From positions 20,607,701-20,671,700 of the forward strand of contig CM051028.1 of NCBI GenBank assembly GCA_027627225.1: 64,000 nt of DNA. The letters run 5' to 3'. This DNA comes from Congeria kusceri. Taxonomy: Eukaryota > Mollusca > Bivalvia > Myida > Dreissenidae. Under the pieces are notes generated by a model. It did not search any database. It saw nothing but the letters and a program-made list of their open reading frames with translations, and was not told where the DNA came from. Made by a program: the position numbers and the translations under genes. Within the stretch, counting starts at the first letter, position 1, and the number at the start of each line of letters is the position of its first letter. Below, one piece after another: positions 1 to 11,799 of the stretch.

Positions 1-255
1 TTTTACTAAAAATAAAAGCAAACACGACATAACATTGTCACAACAAAACTGCGAGTCCAGCGAAAACTGGTTTGTTTCGTCACTGTTTTTCTGTTTATAA
101 ATTACGTCATTCGTTAGAGTTGCGTCACGTATTGCGTAATTAGTTGAATGTTAAATACAAGTACGGAAAGTTTGTTTGGTGTTTTTGTTAACATTTTGTG
201 TAATAAAGAAAGTAACATGATTCTTTTCTTGTGACAGGATAATATGTATTATAAA

Positions 256-383
256 CGATAATATACGGCAGAGCTGGGCCGGGCATCTATACTCGGCCCT
301 AGCCGTATAACGGCCCTCGGGCCGTTATATCGGCAGCGGGCCGATTATAGATGCCCGGCCCAGCTCTGCCGTATATTATTGTC
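256..383. repeat. Near-perfect 128-bp inverted repeat (palindrome)
   Basis: Two arms of about 62 nt are separated by about 2 nt. The left arm begins cgataatatacggcagagc and the right arm ends with its complement (gctctgccgtatattattg). The centre reads ACGGCCC-TC-GGGCCGT. The arms differ at only a few positions. They are GC-rich (GGGCCGGGC, CGGCCC) in AT-rich surroundings. It could extrude as a cruciform or be a small foldback element. No coding potential is seen. Confidence 0.85.
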
Positions 384-1499
384 TAAGTATCAATAGTGCA
401 TATAAAAATTATGGACAAAATACACAACAAAAATATCAGATCATTAATTATAAACGAATTTGATGCAGTAATCAAATAACAGCAAATAAATATTTTTGAT
501 AAACAATTTATAAACTTCAACAAAAATTACACTCTTCCTGACGAATGCAGTCGGCCAAAATGAGCTCTGAGCTAAAAAATATCACAAATATTTATTTTTA
601 CAATTATGCTTATCCATGAAAGTAACAACCAATACCATATCCGGTAGGCTATTTTAAATCTTCAGTATATAATCTTGGACATGATTTTAACTTGGTACGT
701 ACAATGGGTGGTTTTGTAGATCATACCACAGAAGTGCAACACATGGTCAAATAACACATTGAATACCAAGTAAATAAACTTGCCTCAGGCTGTTGGGAGA
801 TTTTAATACATTTTAAATTGAGCAAGGTTTTTACAAAAATACTGACGAAAATGATTGTATTTGCATTTCTAGAAACAGTGCGTTTACTATAAATTGTTGC
901 ACATATGAGTGAACATCTATAGCGCTCGTTCAGGCGTATAGGTTCGTCATACAGAAAACGTTTCAGTTAGCTAGAGAGTACACGAAGAGCGCAGAGTTTC
1001 GCCAAGGTATGTAAACCAACACAGACATTTAATGATCCAGTTATAGGTTACTCCCATAGCCATAGCTATACTTGTAAGTCCTGGGCAAGTGTTGAGATAC
1101 TTTTGTACATGCGCAATGTTTGCTGACGGCGAATTTAGCCATATATAAAAAGTAGCACTAAATTAATTGGTCGTCTTATTAAATAGACTACCCTTGCCAC
1201 ATCTCCTAATAGTAACCTATCAAAAACATTTGATCGATGGAACAGTTTCATCCTTCCCAAATTCCCACAAAGCAGCTCATAGCTTTTTGCGAAAAGTCGC
1301 TAACTAAAAACACAAACATAAACAAACAAATCAACATACCCCTCCCTGCGTTTACTTCCCCTTAGAAGTTGAAATAAAAAAAACTGCCACCACGAAGATC
1401 TGCAAGGATGATTTAGAACAATTTCATTGCTTAAAATGATTTTTTTTAAACTTAGTTATATTGCATCATTTGTCCAGGTCTACGTATTGATAGCTGAAA
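384..1499. other. Intergenic, downstream of kinase gene A
   Basis: AT-rich sequence with short tracts only. I see no gene or recognisable repeat. It lies 3' of the minus-strand kinase gene and may hold its 3' UTR. No polyadenylation signal could be chosen with confidence. Confidence 0.4.
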
Positions 1500-2669
1500 T
1501 TAAAAAAAGAAAGAGATAAATAAAACAAGTAAGCAGAACAACGCAAGAACTGTACGGTGTCCATGTTGTTTTCTTAATAATGAACACCATGTGATCTGAC
1601 TCGGATCACGTGGAAGTTCGTGAAACATAACCTTCTTGGCGGAAGTAAAAATGAACTTCTCGTCACAAAACACATCCCTAAACTGTTTGACGTCAGGTCG
1701 ATCTTTGGGATCGAATGCCCAGGCTTTGTCCATGATGGCCCGAATATATGGGTTAACCACCACACCTTTCGGTATTTCCGGCGCGCTGCTTTTAACGCCG
1801 ACCTGCGTCTGTGGTTGCAACACCTTGCAGTTCAGGTATGATGTTTCCTCGTAAATGATCTCGAATACGGTTAGTCCAAGGCTATAAATGTCAGCCTGCA
1901 TCATACCAATCGTATCCAAACGTTCGCATCGAAGAACTTCCGGTGCGGCGTACCGCGGCACTCCATGCCAAGAAACGGAGTTTTCCGCCGATTTTTTTTC
2001 AAAATGTTTCCACACCGTGCTCAAGCCAAAGTCGGAAATCTTTACAATAATGTCCCCGTTATAAGTCCTCGTCATAAGAATGTTACGCGGCTTGAGGTCA
2101 CAGTGAGCGACATTTTCTCCGTGCAGATAAGCCAGGCCGAGGCAAATCTGACGGATAATTGCCAGTCGATGATCGTCATCTGTATTGGTTATGCATTTGT
2201 TGATATGAATAAAATCAAAGAGAGAATCCGGCGTGTATTTCATCACGATACAAAGATTGTCCGGTTTTTCGTAAGCGCCAATGTACCGCACAATATTCTG
2301 ATGATCCAATCTACAAAAGAAATGCATTTTCTTCTTGAATGATTCCACTGTCTCCTTTGCAAGTGTACGGGTATCCATCTCCTTCACCGCCACATCAGTT
2401 CCTCGCCACGCCGCCAAATAGACCACGGCAAATCGTCCCTCGCTAATCTTCTCTCGCAATTGCAGCTCTCTAAAAACAATGGTGGGCTGCATCTCAACTT
2501 CTCTTGAGACGGCTTCGACATTCCATTTCGCTTCCTCCTCGTGGCGCATACACTCTGGCATGCCTTGAATGTTCGTCACATTTTTCGCGTGGATAGGAAG
2601 GTATTGCGGTATCGGTCTGATTTCAAGTAGGCCGATGTCGTCCAATAAATCTTCGACGTATCCATGGAA
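1500..2669 (-). CDS. Repeat-kinase gene A, exon 2: protein kinase domain
   Basis: The exon starts at 2669 after a splice acceptor (ctttatttcag on the minus strand) and continues phase 0 from exon 1 (4584-3679), giving about 691 residues in all. It encodes 389 residues. Visible motifs: glycine loop KISEGRFAVV, VAVK lysine (about residue 398), HCDLKPRN catalytic loop (Asp about 493), SDFG (about 515), YAAPEVLR, and ADIYSLGLTVFEII of helix F. It resembles Ser/Thr kinases of the TKL/RIPK-like type. The first loop glycine is Ser, and the alpha-C glutamate position holds Lys, so activity is uncertain. Unlike copies B and C it runs about 45 residues past the conserved FIF end, to a hydrophobic tail (LALFCLLVLFISFFF). 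That tail is read from a pyrimidine-rich stretch that also looks like a 3' splice site, so the true C terminus may differ. Confidence 0.85.
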   Translation of the reverse strand, partial: FHGYVEDLLDDIGLLEIRPIPQYLPIHAKNVTNIQGMPECMRHEEEAKWNVEAVSREVEMQPTIVFRELQLREKISEGRFAVVYLAAWRGTDVAVKEMDTRTLAKETVESFKKKMHFFCRLDHQNIVRYIGAYEKPDNLCIVMKYTPDSLFDFIHINKCITNTDDDHRLAIIRQICLGLAYLHGENVAHCDLKPRNILMTRTYNGDIIVKISDFGLSTVWKHFEKKSAENSVSWHGVPRYAAPEVLRCERLDTIGMMQADIYSLGLTVFEIIYEETSYLNCKVLQPQTQVGVKSSAPEIPKGVVVNPYIRAIMDKAWAFDPKDRPDVKQFRDVFCDEKFIFTSAKKVMFHELPRDPSQITWCSLLRKQHGHRTVLALFCLLVLFISFFF

Positions 2670-3678
2670 CTGAAATAAAGACGTTCAGAATATCACGGGG
2701 AAAATATTACATTATAAACAAATATTACGAGCCCGACACTTACACATTCATAGTGTATTTAAAATGTACTAAAACCTTTATACTAACAACTAAAGCTATG
2801 ACTGAATGTGATAAATGCCCGGACATACAGCCTTGACGTAGGTAAAGAGTTTTGCATTTTGGTGCTTATACAAAAAGCACTGAATGAGTGACACAGTCAA
2901 TGACCTGCATAAGAGGAAAAACGGGATGGAAATGCACAAACAAGAGCACCACTAAGAGCGGATACTACTACTCGTCTAATTGACATTCTCAGATAACGCA
3001 ACACTAATAGTTCGAAATCTACAAAAAGAAACATAGTAAATTAAATGTTTAATTAATATAAGGCTGTTGTTCCAATAGATTCTAAGACAAATGTATTTAA
3101 AGGAAAACCTTAAGTCAAAACAATATAATTAATCAATCCATATCCAAAATAGTGTTACGGTTTTTGCCATACACACACATATCATCGCACTGAAGGAATA
3201 TGCCTTTTGATTCACTTGATTTCCATAAAAGTGGAAATGAAGGAAAAACTTAATAAAAATATCTCAAGTGGAAAAAAGACCATAATTCAGTCAAAATGCA
3301 TGATATAATTAGGGTTCCTGTCCTATAGATATATCTCATCATGATAAAAATGTATATGTTCCTGAATATGTGTGAAAATTGTAGCTTGAATAAGTTTAAA
3401 GAAACAGTCAAAACATTTTGGAACGCGACGGAATGGGACATGACAAAATGACTCCCATATAGTCCCCAAACGTGTTTGGTGGGGGTATAATACAGTGCAT
3501 TTACTCAAGGAAGCATCGCGTGACAACAATCCAGTAAATCGTAAACGTTTCCTACTTTACAAATGAGGTCATGTAGTTAATACTTAGATGCACAAAATAA
3601 GTATATACATGTGTAAGCTAACTTGACGGACAAGTAGTCGCCTATAAAACACGTTAACCATGAAGGAACTTTTAAAAC
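2670..3678 (-). other. Intron of kinase gene A
   Basis: About 1.0 kb between the proposed donor CAG|GTTTTA (3678) and the acceptor TTTCAG (2670). The donor is weak but keeps phase 0, as in copies B and C. Short ORFs inside show no homology that I recognise. Confidence 0.6.
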
Positions 3679-4584
3679 CTGATAAGCCGGTAAAAGCGTT
3701 ATACTCCCCACCGGTGTTTCCGCTCTTTCTGCGCTGCGGGTGAAACATTCATCAACGTTGGTCTTTGTTGTGGAATAATTATACTTGAGCACGCTCCTAT
3801 TTTCGCATCCTGCACTTAAAGGTCTCTGACAGGAACCATCACCAGACATAAAACTACTTCCTGCAGGCACCCCGACCCCTCCGACATCATTGACATCATT
3901 ATCAACGTATGCCTTGGTTGATGAAAGAAATGAATCCCTCGTAGTTTCGCGTTTTGGCACCGAAAGTCTTTCATGGGGTTCCTGATAAGAAATCACCGGC
4001 ATCGCCTCATTTTCAACTATGAGGTTGAAATCCTTATCAACGTACATCTGGCTTGAATATGTAGCTGGTTCATATGTAGAAATTCCCCTACCTCCACCAT
4101 AGTGACTGTTTATAGAAAATGGCATACTATCCCTAGGCAAGCGGTTGCTCTCATTGTCGACGTATGTCTTGCTTGAATATAAAGTCGGCTCAAATATTGA
4201 TCTATCAGTACTGCTCTTCAAAAATGGCACACTTTCCCTCGTTGAGGAATACCGGGAATGTGCTGTGCTGTCGTTTTCTGTAATTGAAGGTCTTTCTCGG
4301 GGCTCCTGCTTAGCAATCACCATATTCCCCAATGGCATCTCAATACCTCCGAAATACTGATACGTATGCGGCTCAAATATTGAAATACAATTGCCGCCAC
4401 TGTTCTGCGAAACTGGCAAACTGCCCTTCGGCATGCCCACCCGTCCAAGAGCTCGGTTGCGTTTGTTGTCTACATATTCTGCGCAATAAGAAGCTCCACT
4501 TGCTTTCGAGATAACCATACTGCCGACTGGCATCCCCACCCGACCAACCCGCCGATTATACGCGTTGTCTACGTACGTCCGCAT
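3679..4584 (-). CDS. Repeat-kinase gene A, exon 1: tandem YVDN/GRVGMPxGSM repeats
   Basis: The ATG is at 4584, 12 nt after a splice acceptor (CAG|ACTAACCGGCAATG) that is shared with copy B, so an upstream non-coding exon is likely. The exon encodes 302 residues made of about seven degenerate repeats starting near residues 1, 35, 74, 139, 179, 223 and 274. The best units read TYVDNAYNRRVGRVGMPVGS and YVDNKRNRALGRVGMPKGSL; later ones decay (KTYVDNESNR, QMYVDKDFN, TKAYVDNDVN, KTNVDECFTR). A linker motif (I/T)(F/Y)EPxxY precedes several units. The segment is rich in Ser, Thr, Asn and Gly and lacks a signal peptide or membrane segment, so a cytosolic location is expected. I do not recognise the family. 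The open frame continues to 3577, but homology stops near 3679. Confidence 0.8.
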
Positions 4585-6702
4585 TGCCGGTTAGTCTGCA
4601 ATATGTGTGTTATTTATATAATACAATATACATATGACTCAATTCTCAATTCTCCTCCACAAAATCTGCACAGAAGGATCGTTTACGAATACAACGTTCA
4701 GTCGAGAAGGTAATGCACTAACAATATGAGAAACACGACTTCGCGTGGAGCGCAAAGCAATATGCAAAATAAATAAATAAATGTAATACCAATCTAATAA
4801 ACAAGCAAGTTAACAAGTGCATACAAGCAAATGAAAAGACATTGCAGGAACGTAACTCCCTAAAGTATTTTGAACCGGAGCTTGTCAACAACTGGGCTTT
4901 GAATTGATTGATATTGTTTTCTTTAAATTGATAGGGCAAGGTTAACAGAGAAGATTCACAATTCACGCGATTAAATTGGATTTCTTTCTAAAAATTAAAG
5001 GGACCGGAACAAACTGACGATATGCCAAATTACGTGCGGTAAGTATATAGAAAATACCAGTGATTCCGATGTTCGAGCCGAGCAAGATAAACTTCTCTGT
5101 ATTGAACGCTAATCCTTGTATTGTATTTATCCCATCTTTTTTTTCTCCAAACTGTATTAAACTAATGTATAACAAGTGTGGAGTTCATATACTACTGGTA
5201 TAACTACTTTTACTAGTATTGAATACAAAATGTACGAATTGTAATAAGGAAGTACTAGTAGTCCAAAGAATCTAGAAATACCATAAATACAACTTAGGCT
5301 GCTAACTAGTTTGATTTATATGTTTGTATTATTACTACAAAATATAATCGAATAGTAACTTTCACAATGAAAAGAACCTTTAAAGTCAACAAAGACACTA
5401 TTGCGCAATGATCCTTACAATTTATGATCAAGAAATAAATTAATACAAAATTTATTACCTTGACCTTTCTGTTTGTTTTAAAAACTCTGAAACGAAACAC
5501 GTGACTTTGTGTGACTGCTAATTGAATCTTATTGTTTCGGAAAACATTTTTGCATATTTTAAATGCAATGTATGTAAATTATCTTCAAATGACTGGCCAG
5601 AGAATGCGATCGACAAAAGTAAACAATGCGACTGCATCATGTTACGGAAAATAAAACGTCGACAAACATGCGACATGTATATTAACACAGTGTGGAACTA
5701 CAGCTAAGTTTATCCCAAGAGGGGTGGGGTTATTTTGTCAATGTCAACGTGAAGATGGGATAAAGTTAAATACAACTCCGGTGAGCAAAGAAAAGAACAG
5801 TTCACGTCATTAAGAACTCAATCGGCATACCTATCATTAACATTCCGATGAAATGCACAATTGAGCTTTGGATGGGCCAATAGTACCAAAGTTAATAAAA
5901 AGCCTATAAAGCCTTATGAAGAAAAGGTGAAGCGAAATGCGTTGCACTCTGTTATATGTGTACAACTCCGTTAGAATAGTTGGACCAGAATAGATCAATT
6001 GTATCCGAAACGTAAATTTGTTTTAGTTATTATTATTTAAACAATGTGTGATTGAGATTCGACATAGAGAAGAATAATGCATAATGAAAGAGACTAAACT
6101 CCGTCGACAATAATGGACCGGACCAATATCCGGATAGTAATCCAGACAGACAAGCGGACGCACGAACGGTCGCACAGACTGACACACACAGACAGACACT
6201 CATTCAGACAAGAATGAGAAAAACCGACATGTCTCCTCTACGAAAGTCACATAATATACCATAAGACGACTTCAGTTTACTCCAGTTTAATAATTGGTAA
6301 AGAAACATGATTAAAATGAATACCTTAACTGGAAACACGTACAACTAAAAAAGAACACAAACAAAAACAAACAAACTAACTAATATCGGTTAGAGTACTC
6401 TCGGTTTACGAAATTACGCGAATGACAAAATATACAAAGTAATATACATTACATTTGCTCGTTAGTAAAACAACTCCAAATCAAATCACCGACATATTTC
6501 CAGCATTATTTCGACACTATTCCATTTTACCGTAATTGTGTTTGAAGTTAAAATCCACTGGTATAGAATTAATGTTTAACTAGTCTAACGCATGTGATTA
6601 CCTTTCCACATAGACTGGTAACATGATTCAAACAAATATATTCAGTAACGAATTCGATTCCACTGACAATTACCTCTACATGCTCTATTATTGTGCCATT
6701 TT
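4585..6702. other. 5' flank of kinase gene A, with a GACA-rich simple repeat
   Basis: AT-rich sequence that should include the promoter and the 5' non-coding exon of gene A, neither of which I can place. At about 6140-6225 there is an imperfect purine/pyrimidine simple repeat (gacagacaagcggacgcac, cacacacagacagacac). ORFs of 60-80 codons here have no recognisable content. Confidence 0.4.
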
Positions 6703-7344
6703 ATTGACCTGGCACTCGTTAATCTCCGGTAGCTGATTTATTTATATCGGTTTAACGTTTAGCTAGCGTGTAGTCATAAAACATAAGCCCCCATCAACAC
6801 GTTTCAGGAAGAATAGCGAGTTAGATATTGTTTTAGACTTTGAATCGCAATGACTGTGGTTCGAATCCTGCCAAAATTTATCTTTTTTTCTTTTCTTTTA
6901 CTTCATTACTTCAACATCACTTATTTTCATGAAAATGTTTCTTCATTGGTCCCCCTTTTTTACTTTTCTTAGTTTAATTATTTTATCTCCATAAAAATGC
7001 ATTCACAAAGACCCTGTTTCGCACGCGGTATCGGTGCATCTCTCTCTTCTGTGTCAGAATCGGAGTTGATGATGAGATTCCGTGTCATGACGTCAGCAAA
7101 ATGATAAATTAAATTAATTAAAATAAATGCATATGAATAAATTGAATAAATGTAATGTTCCTGTTTTGGGATTCGAACCCAAAACATCACGTTTACAAAC
7201 TTTGCGTACTTACAACTTCACTACAATGTTAACTGTTACGTAGTAAGGGTTTAATCAAAACATATTCATGTCAGAGTCTCCTGGGTTAGTAGCTTCTAAT
7301 AGATTTACGAAAATAATCGAAATATTAATAAGTGCCAGGTCATT
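6703..7344. mobile_element. 642-bp inverted element with two convergent tRNA-like modules
   Basis: Ends match as inverted repeats: attgacctggcactcgttaa at 6703 and the complement of taagtgccaggtcatt ending at 7344. Inside are two tRNA-like modules pointing at each other. On plus, an A-box-like TAGCGAGTTAG near 6817 and a B box GGTTCGAATCC near 6858. On minus, TAGTGAAGTTG near 7228 and GGTTCGAATCCC near 7170. This suggests two SINE-like halves in inverted orientation, or a foldback element with internal Pol III promoters. No protein is encoded. Confidence 0.55.
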
Positions 7345-7639
7345 ACAACTGCACAATACTCAGATTTAACAGTATACGATTATACATTACACATTTAGAT
7401 CTTTTGAATAAACATAGCTTCGTGTACATTTTTAAACGGAAAATTAGAAATTATAATTCTAGCTCCCAAAATTGTAATTGTGAACGATAAAGTATTCCTT
7501 GCGAGGGTTAAGCAAATACTTTTACATATATTGATTTCAAAACTGGAATGGTCGACTACTAGACTCCAGTAGAGCCTTATTTTAGAGAAATATTGGCAAT
7601 TTTAGACCTCAACCCTATTTAATGCTGTGTAATATTAAA
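7345..7639. other. Spacer without recognised content
   Basis: AT-rich sequence between the inverted element and the LINE fragment. Nothing recognisable is seen. Confidence 0.3.
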
Positions 7640-7900
7640 AAGTTCAGAATTTAGTTTACCAATATGACGCCTATCGGCACATAGATTGAAAATAGAAATT
7701 GGACTATTGGCAAAGCTGAATCCTGTGCCTATTAAACTTAGGAAATATGATATTTGTAATCTTTTGGAAGACGAGTACCACATTGTTCTCGAATGCATTT
7801 AACATACTGATATTAGATCTACATACATACTATCATATTACAGAAACCGACCAAATATGCGAAAGTTCGTATAACTCATGGCCTCTGATAGTGAACATCT
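7640..7900 (+). pseudogene. Non-LTR retrotransposon 3'-end remnant
   Basis: A plus-strand reading contains GTHRLKIEIGLLAKLN and LRKYDICNLLEDEYHIVLEC, then THR/R-YI-like text. This matches the C-terminal cysteine/histidine motif typical of many LINE ORF2 proteins (RxCxxC...EDEYHxxxxC). One expected Cys is altered, and a stop directly follows the ECI. It is a short 5'-truncated and decayed copy, similar in layout to the longer LINE segment at 43-44 kb. Confidence 0.55.
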
Positions 7901-8483
7901 CTTTAAAAAACTCAGTGTTTTTTTTAACGCATTCTTAGTCAGATCTTTTTACATCGTATAAGTTACTTATACATGTAAATTGTGTTTATTCTAAATTGGT
8001 ATATGGTTTGTTAAAGTCTTCTATGTGTTAAGAAGGTTTGTCTTTGTTTTTCCCTAATAACACCTATTGTTTCGTTTCGTATAGGTGCTATTGTAAGGGA
8101 TTGAACACCTGTATTTTGTTTTAGAAGTTTCATGTTAAAATGTTTGATAATAGTATTTCAATACCATATATCTGACGTATATATGTATATACACAGTTTA
8201 CGTTGTTCAACTCTTTACCCATTTTGTGATCAGTCGTGCAATTGTGAACTGATACAATTGAATTACACCCTGTTTACTAATAGCTAATTTGCTTTCAAAT
8301 ATATACTCACCTGTATGTTTTTTAATAATTTCTTTACAATATATTTGAATGTTTAATGATTTATTATACTTACTTTATAACACACGAAGGCAGTTATTTG
8401 TCTCTAGACGTATTCGCCTTTATCAAAAATTCCGTTTATCGACACGTGATCTTTTCACCGTTCTATAAATATCAGAAACTATA

Positions 8484-8651
8484 ATGTTCTGTCGAAGAAA
8501 ATTAAATCCAACTTATTTGAGAAGGATACTTACAAGCGGAGGTATTTGTAAGACAAATACCTCGACAAACAAACCATATAAGAATAACGAAATTCCAGAA
8601 ACATCTCCAGGAAAGAAGCCCTTATTACCATCCGCTAGTCCTTTATTTCAG
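8484..8651 (+). CDS. Possible first coding exon (56 codons), upstream of the cGLR relic
   Basis: An ATG-started frame of exactly 56 codons (MFCRRKLNPTYLRRILTSGG...) ends at TTTCAG|GTAAGT, a textbook donor sequence, in phase 0. The product is basic and Ser/Pro/Lys-rich with no domain that I recognise. A diverged copy of this stretch (aatgttcggtcgaggtgag, then aaatacctc and acaaaccata) lies at 62724-62815, also upstream of the other Mab-21/cGLR copy, so the two loci share more than the coding core. It may be a leader exon of the relic gene or part of a shared repeat. Confidence 0.3.
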
Positions 8652-8713
8652 GTAAGTGACCAATTGCCTATACAATACAGGATATTATTATATACCTATT
8701 GATATCATCCAAT

Positions 8714-10241
8714 CAGCTGTCATGCAGAAGGTCACCTGGGCTGCATGGACGTATAATATCCCACGGATTATGTTTCATGCTTTCACGCAGAAGGTCACCT
8801 GGTCTACATGGACGTACAAACCCCACGGACATACAATATCCCACGGACGTACAATATCCCACGGATTATTTTTCTGTTCAGTGGCGAATTTCTACGAACA
8901 AATTGGAACGTTTGCTCATGTTTGATCTAAAGCCAATACAAATGAAGACATACGTTCTGTGCAAAATGTTGAAGAAGGAATTCCTATCACCTCTGGTTGA
9001 TGAAAGAGTGAGCACGTTCTTGACAATTTGTTAGTAATCAATACCCTGCCATGTCGATCGCTAATAAAGTTGTCATGTATCTCCTCATTTATCAAATCTG
9101 TCAAATGCCGTTTCTGTTTACAGCTGAGCTATTTTCAGAAAACACACTGAGAAAGAACAATATCGTACAGTGTGTGATATATTGTCTAAACACACTTGGA
9201 AGGTTTAGACGCATTTGTCCACACTATACAATTGCATCCGTCAATCTGTTTGCTGAAAAGCCTGAAGTGAACGATTTCAAGGTTTTGATAGCAGAGCTTA
9301 CGAAGATAATCATTTTGATTGTACATTGCATCCATAACATAACCATGGACAATGTACGATAGATTGTCAGACATGTCTGGAGCATTCATTTCAAACTGCG
9401 AAGCACACTATCGGAAGAAGATCATTTTAGGCTGTTTAAGGGCAATGAAAAATGCACTTTATGGAATTATATGTTATCGTGCGCTTTAACGTGACACGCA
9501 AATGGTCAAAAGAAAATTTGCTATTTACGTGTCGCAAATATATTGGAAATTCAGAATGGACGCGAATACAGTGTTGAACGTGAATTTGTATATTAAACAT
9601 CTTGAACATTCTAGCTTTGTTGTTTTCAGTAATTGGAATTTACACAAGATGTAATTATAAGAATTGAGGACATTATAACACCAGACATTGTGCAAATGTC
9701 ACCAGCGTGTATAATCGAAGCGGATAAAGACATAAGCACAACATTAAAAATAACACATTTATTTACTAGATTCACAGAAAAGACACTATATTATGTAGTG
9801 TTCACAAGGCACGAAATGAACTGCCTTCCGAAACATCTAATATATGGAATATACAGGACAATTACAGAAGAAGACGAAAAACAACTCAGTAGTGCTGACA
9901 AACTTTGATGGAATCTGCCATTACCGATCCAATTCCGTTCCTTTATTATCTACAATATTTATCGAAATGTAACTAGGGGACATTTTGCTATTAAAAGGTT
10001 TCATGAATATATTTTGAAACGTGACAATCCTAATTATTATCGCTGTCTCGATACTGCCATCAACATGCTAGCGAACATTGCTGAATTAGAGAACCGCTTT
10101 TCTGAAGAATGGTTTACATATTGGATGTCCGTAAAGTTGTTTGATTACTTGGGAAATATGAATATTCAAACGCTATTGATTATAGCGATAGCTTGTAAAA
10201 ACTTGAAAACCAAGAAATGCATGAAGTTGATGTATGTATGA
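8714..10241 (+). pseudogene. Mab-21/cGAS-like (cGLR) pseudogene, C-terminal part
   Basis: Fragments in several plus frames give the helical C-terminal half of a Mab-21 domain protein. They read SVQWRISTNKLERLLMFDL then MLKKEFLSPLVDERVSTFL (about 8878-9020), LFTAELFSENTLRKNNIVQC then CPHYTIASVNLFAEK (about 9113-9260), and DPIPFLYYLQYL then FAIKRFHEYILKRDNPNYYR and LDTAINMLANIAELENRF (about 9928-10110). Family proteins are nucleotidyltransferase-fold enzymes or sensors that make cyclic dinucleotides when intact. The catalytic N-terminal lobe is missing here. A short segment at 8718-8870 is internally duplicated, about 85 bp is inserted near 9030-9110, and there are many frame changes and stops. 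It cannot encode a full protein. The same family occurs at 62985-64000. Confidence 0.75.
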
Positions 10242-10271
10242 ATGTATTCATATATAGATTTCATCGCATAA

Positions 10272-11218
10272 ACCCATAGGCACTTTCAACTAGACGTTTT
10301 TTGATTGCGGTTTTCTAAAAAATGACAAATCGGATCGGTTTGAAATTTTGCATAGCCCCATCATACACAATTTCCAATACAGGTAGGATACAAATTGAAC
10401 GGTTCAGTGATCATTTATATTTCCTCGTGCTCTTGGGTGTAAAAACTAATAATTGCACGAGAAAATCGTGGTGAATGTAGAAATTCGATGCAGTTTATAA
10501 TTAAAGTGTTTAACAACAACATTCCAACCAAAAAACATTTAACAACAATTATTTCATGCATAACACCATCCTACAATGAAAATCGATTTAAAAAAAAATG
10601 TAAATCACGTGCAAATTAATCTGCAATATTATCCAATCAGAGTACTTGAATATCAAGTGATTAACGTTTAACCTATTTTACACAAAGAACCACGTGGTAA
10701 ACTTAGAATCTGTTTGTGATATTTGCTTTATGTAAATTAATCCGTTAACAATAGTAAGAGAGCAGTTTAAAATGTTAGTGGCAACACCTGGAAAGGGCTA
10801 CTATGCAGTATACAGGACGCGTGCGCGCCATTGGAATATATGAGGCCGCATTCCACGTACTTAGATATGGAGTAATTATTATAAGATAAACTTTCTCTGT
10901 ATTTAGATTGAAATTTATCAAATCATTATTTTTAACGAGTTTAAATCAAACTAAAAGAAAAGTAACGAACGTATTTGATCTTAATTTCTACCAGTAAAAT
11001 TAACTTTATTTCGTTTTCGCTTTTTCGCGAATTTTTGTTTTGATATTGTGTTTTATTTTTGTAAAGTTTTGTATGAACACAATTTTAGATATAGGAAATT
11101 AAATGCATCGAAGTCTTATATATTATTTTGTGTTCTTGAAAGGTTTGGAAAAATTCGGGCTAAAAATACAAAAGTTATAGCTGATTAGGCGACGGTCTAG
11201 TTAGAAGTGCCTATGGGT
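10272..11218. mobile_element. 947-bp non-autonomous element with 24-bp terminal inverted repeats
   Basis: The left end, acccataggcactttcaact, is matched in inverted orientation by the right end, agttagaagtgcctatgggt. About 22 of 24 positions pair. The interior is AT-rich and non-coding. It is therefore a MITE-like DNA transposon of unknown superfamily. No clear target-site duplication was found. It sits directly after the cGLR relic. Confidence 0.75.
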
Positions 11219-11799
11219 GTATGTGGTTATTGTTTTCACGTGATTGACCTTGACTAATGACAAGTGCACTTGTGAATAAACTAACATTTTTGAGCAGACG
11301 ATAAAAGCGTGATTTTGTATACGTTTGCACGCATGGGAATATAGTTTATTATCATTTGATCGGATCCATTGACGAAAAAGGGGAGGCAGTGATTTTGCTC
11401 GACCGATGGAGGAATCTTACCGGTATTTGATGACAGAACGATATGCAGTATGTAAACTTAGTTGTTTGCGTACACATATCCACAAACAGCCTTCACAAAC
11501 ATGCAATTAGATGGGTAGACGCGGAATTATTGCGTGCCAGTTCCTAATGTAAATACACGCCAGTGAGCCATCCGCCTCTTTATCCAACACATACAAGTGT
11601 CTAAATTGCCTTTAACCCAAGTACCGCAATGTCGCTGGGAGTCGGCAGATGTCTCAATAGAGCACCGGGAGTATTTTATCAAATGCAACTAAACCGAACC
11701 CGTAACCGTTTCGTCCGATTAGACCCACATTCATAATGCATGAAACCGCAGAGGGTCAAAAATTCGGTTAACTACAGAGGCGTTGATAATCATTCTCCA
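11219..11799. other. Spacer without recognised content
   Basis: No ORF or repeat could be recognised between the inverted-repeat element and the tRNA-like sequence. Confidence 0.3.

Noticed and set aside
1574..2342. Antisense ORFs over the kinase A exon (and similarly over kinases B and C and the repeat exons)
   Set aside because: They are mirror frames of strongly coding sequence and show no independent domain.
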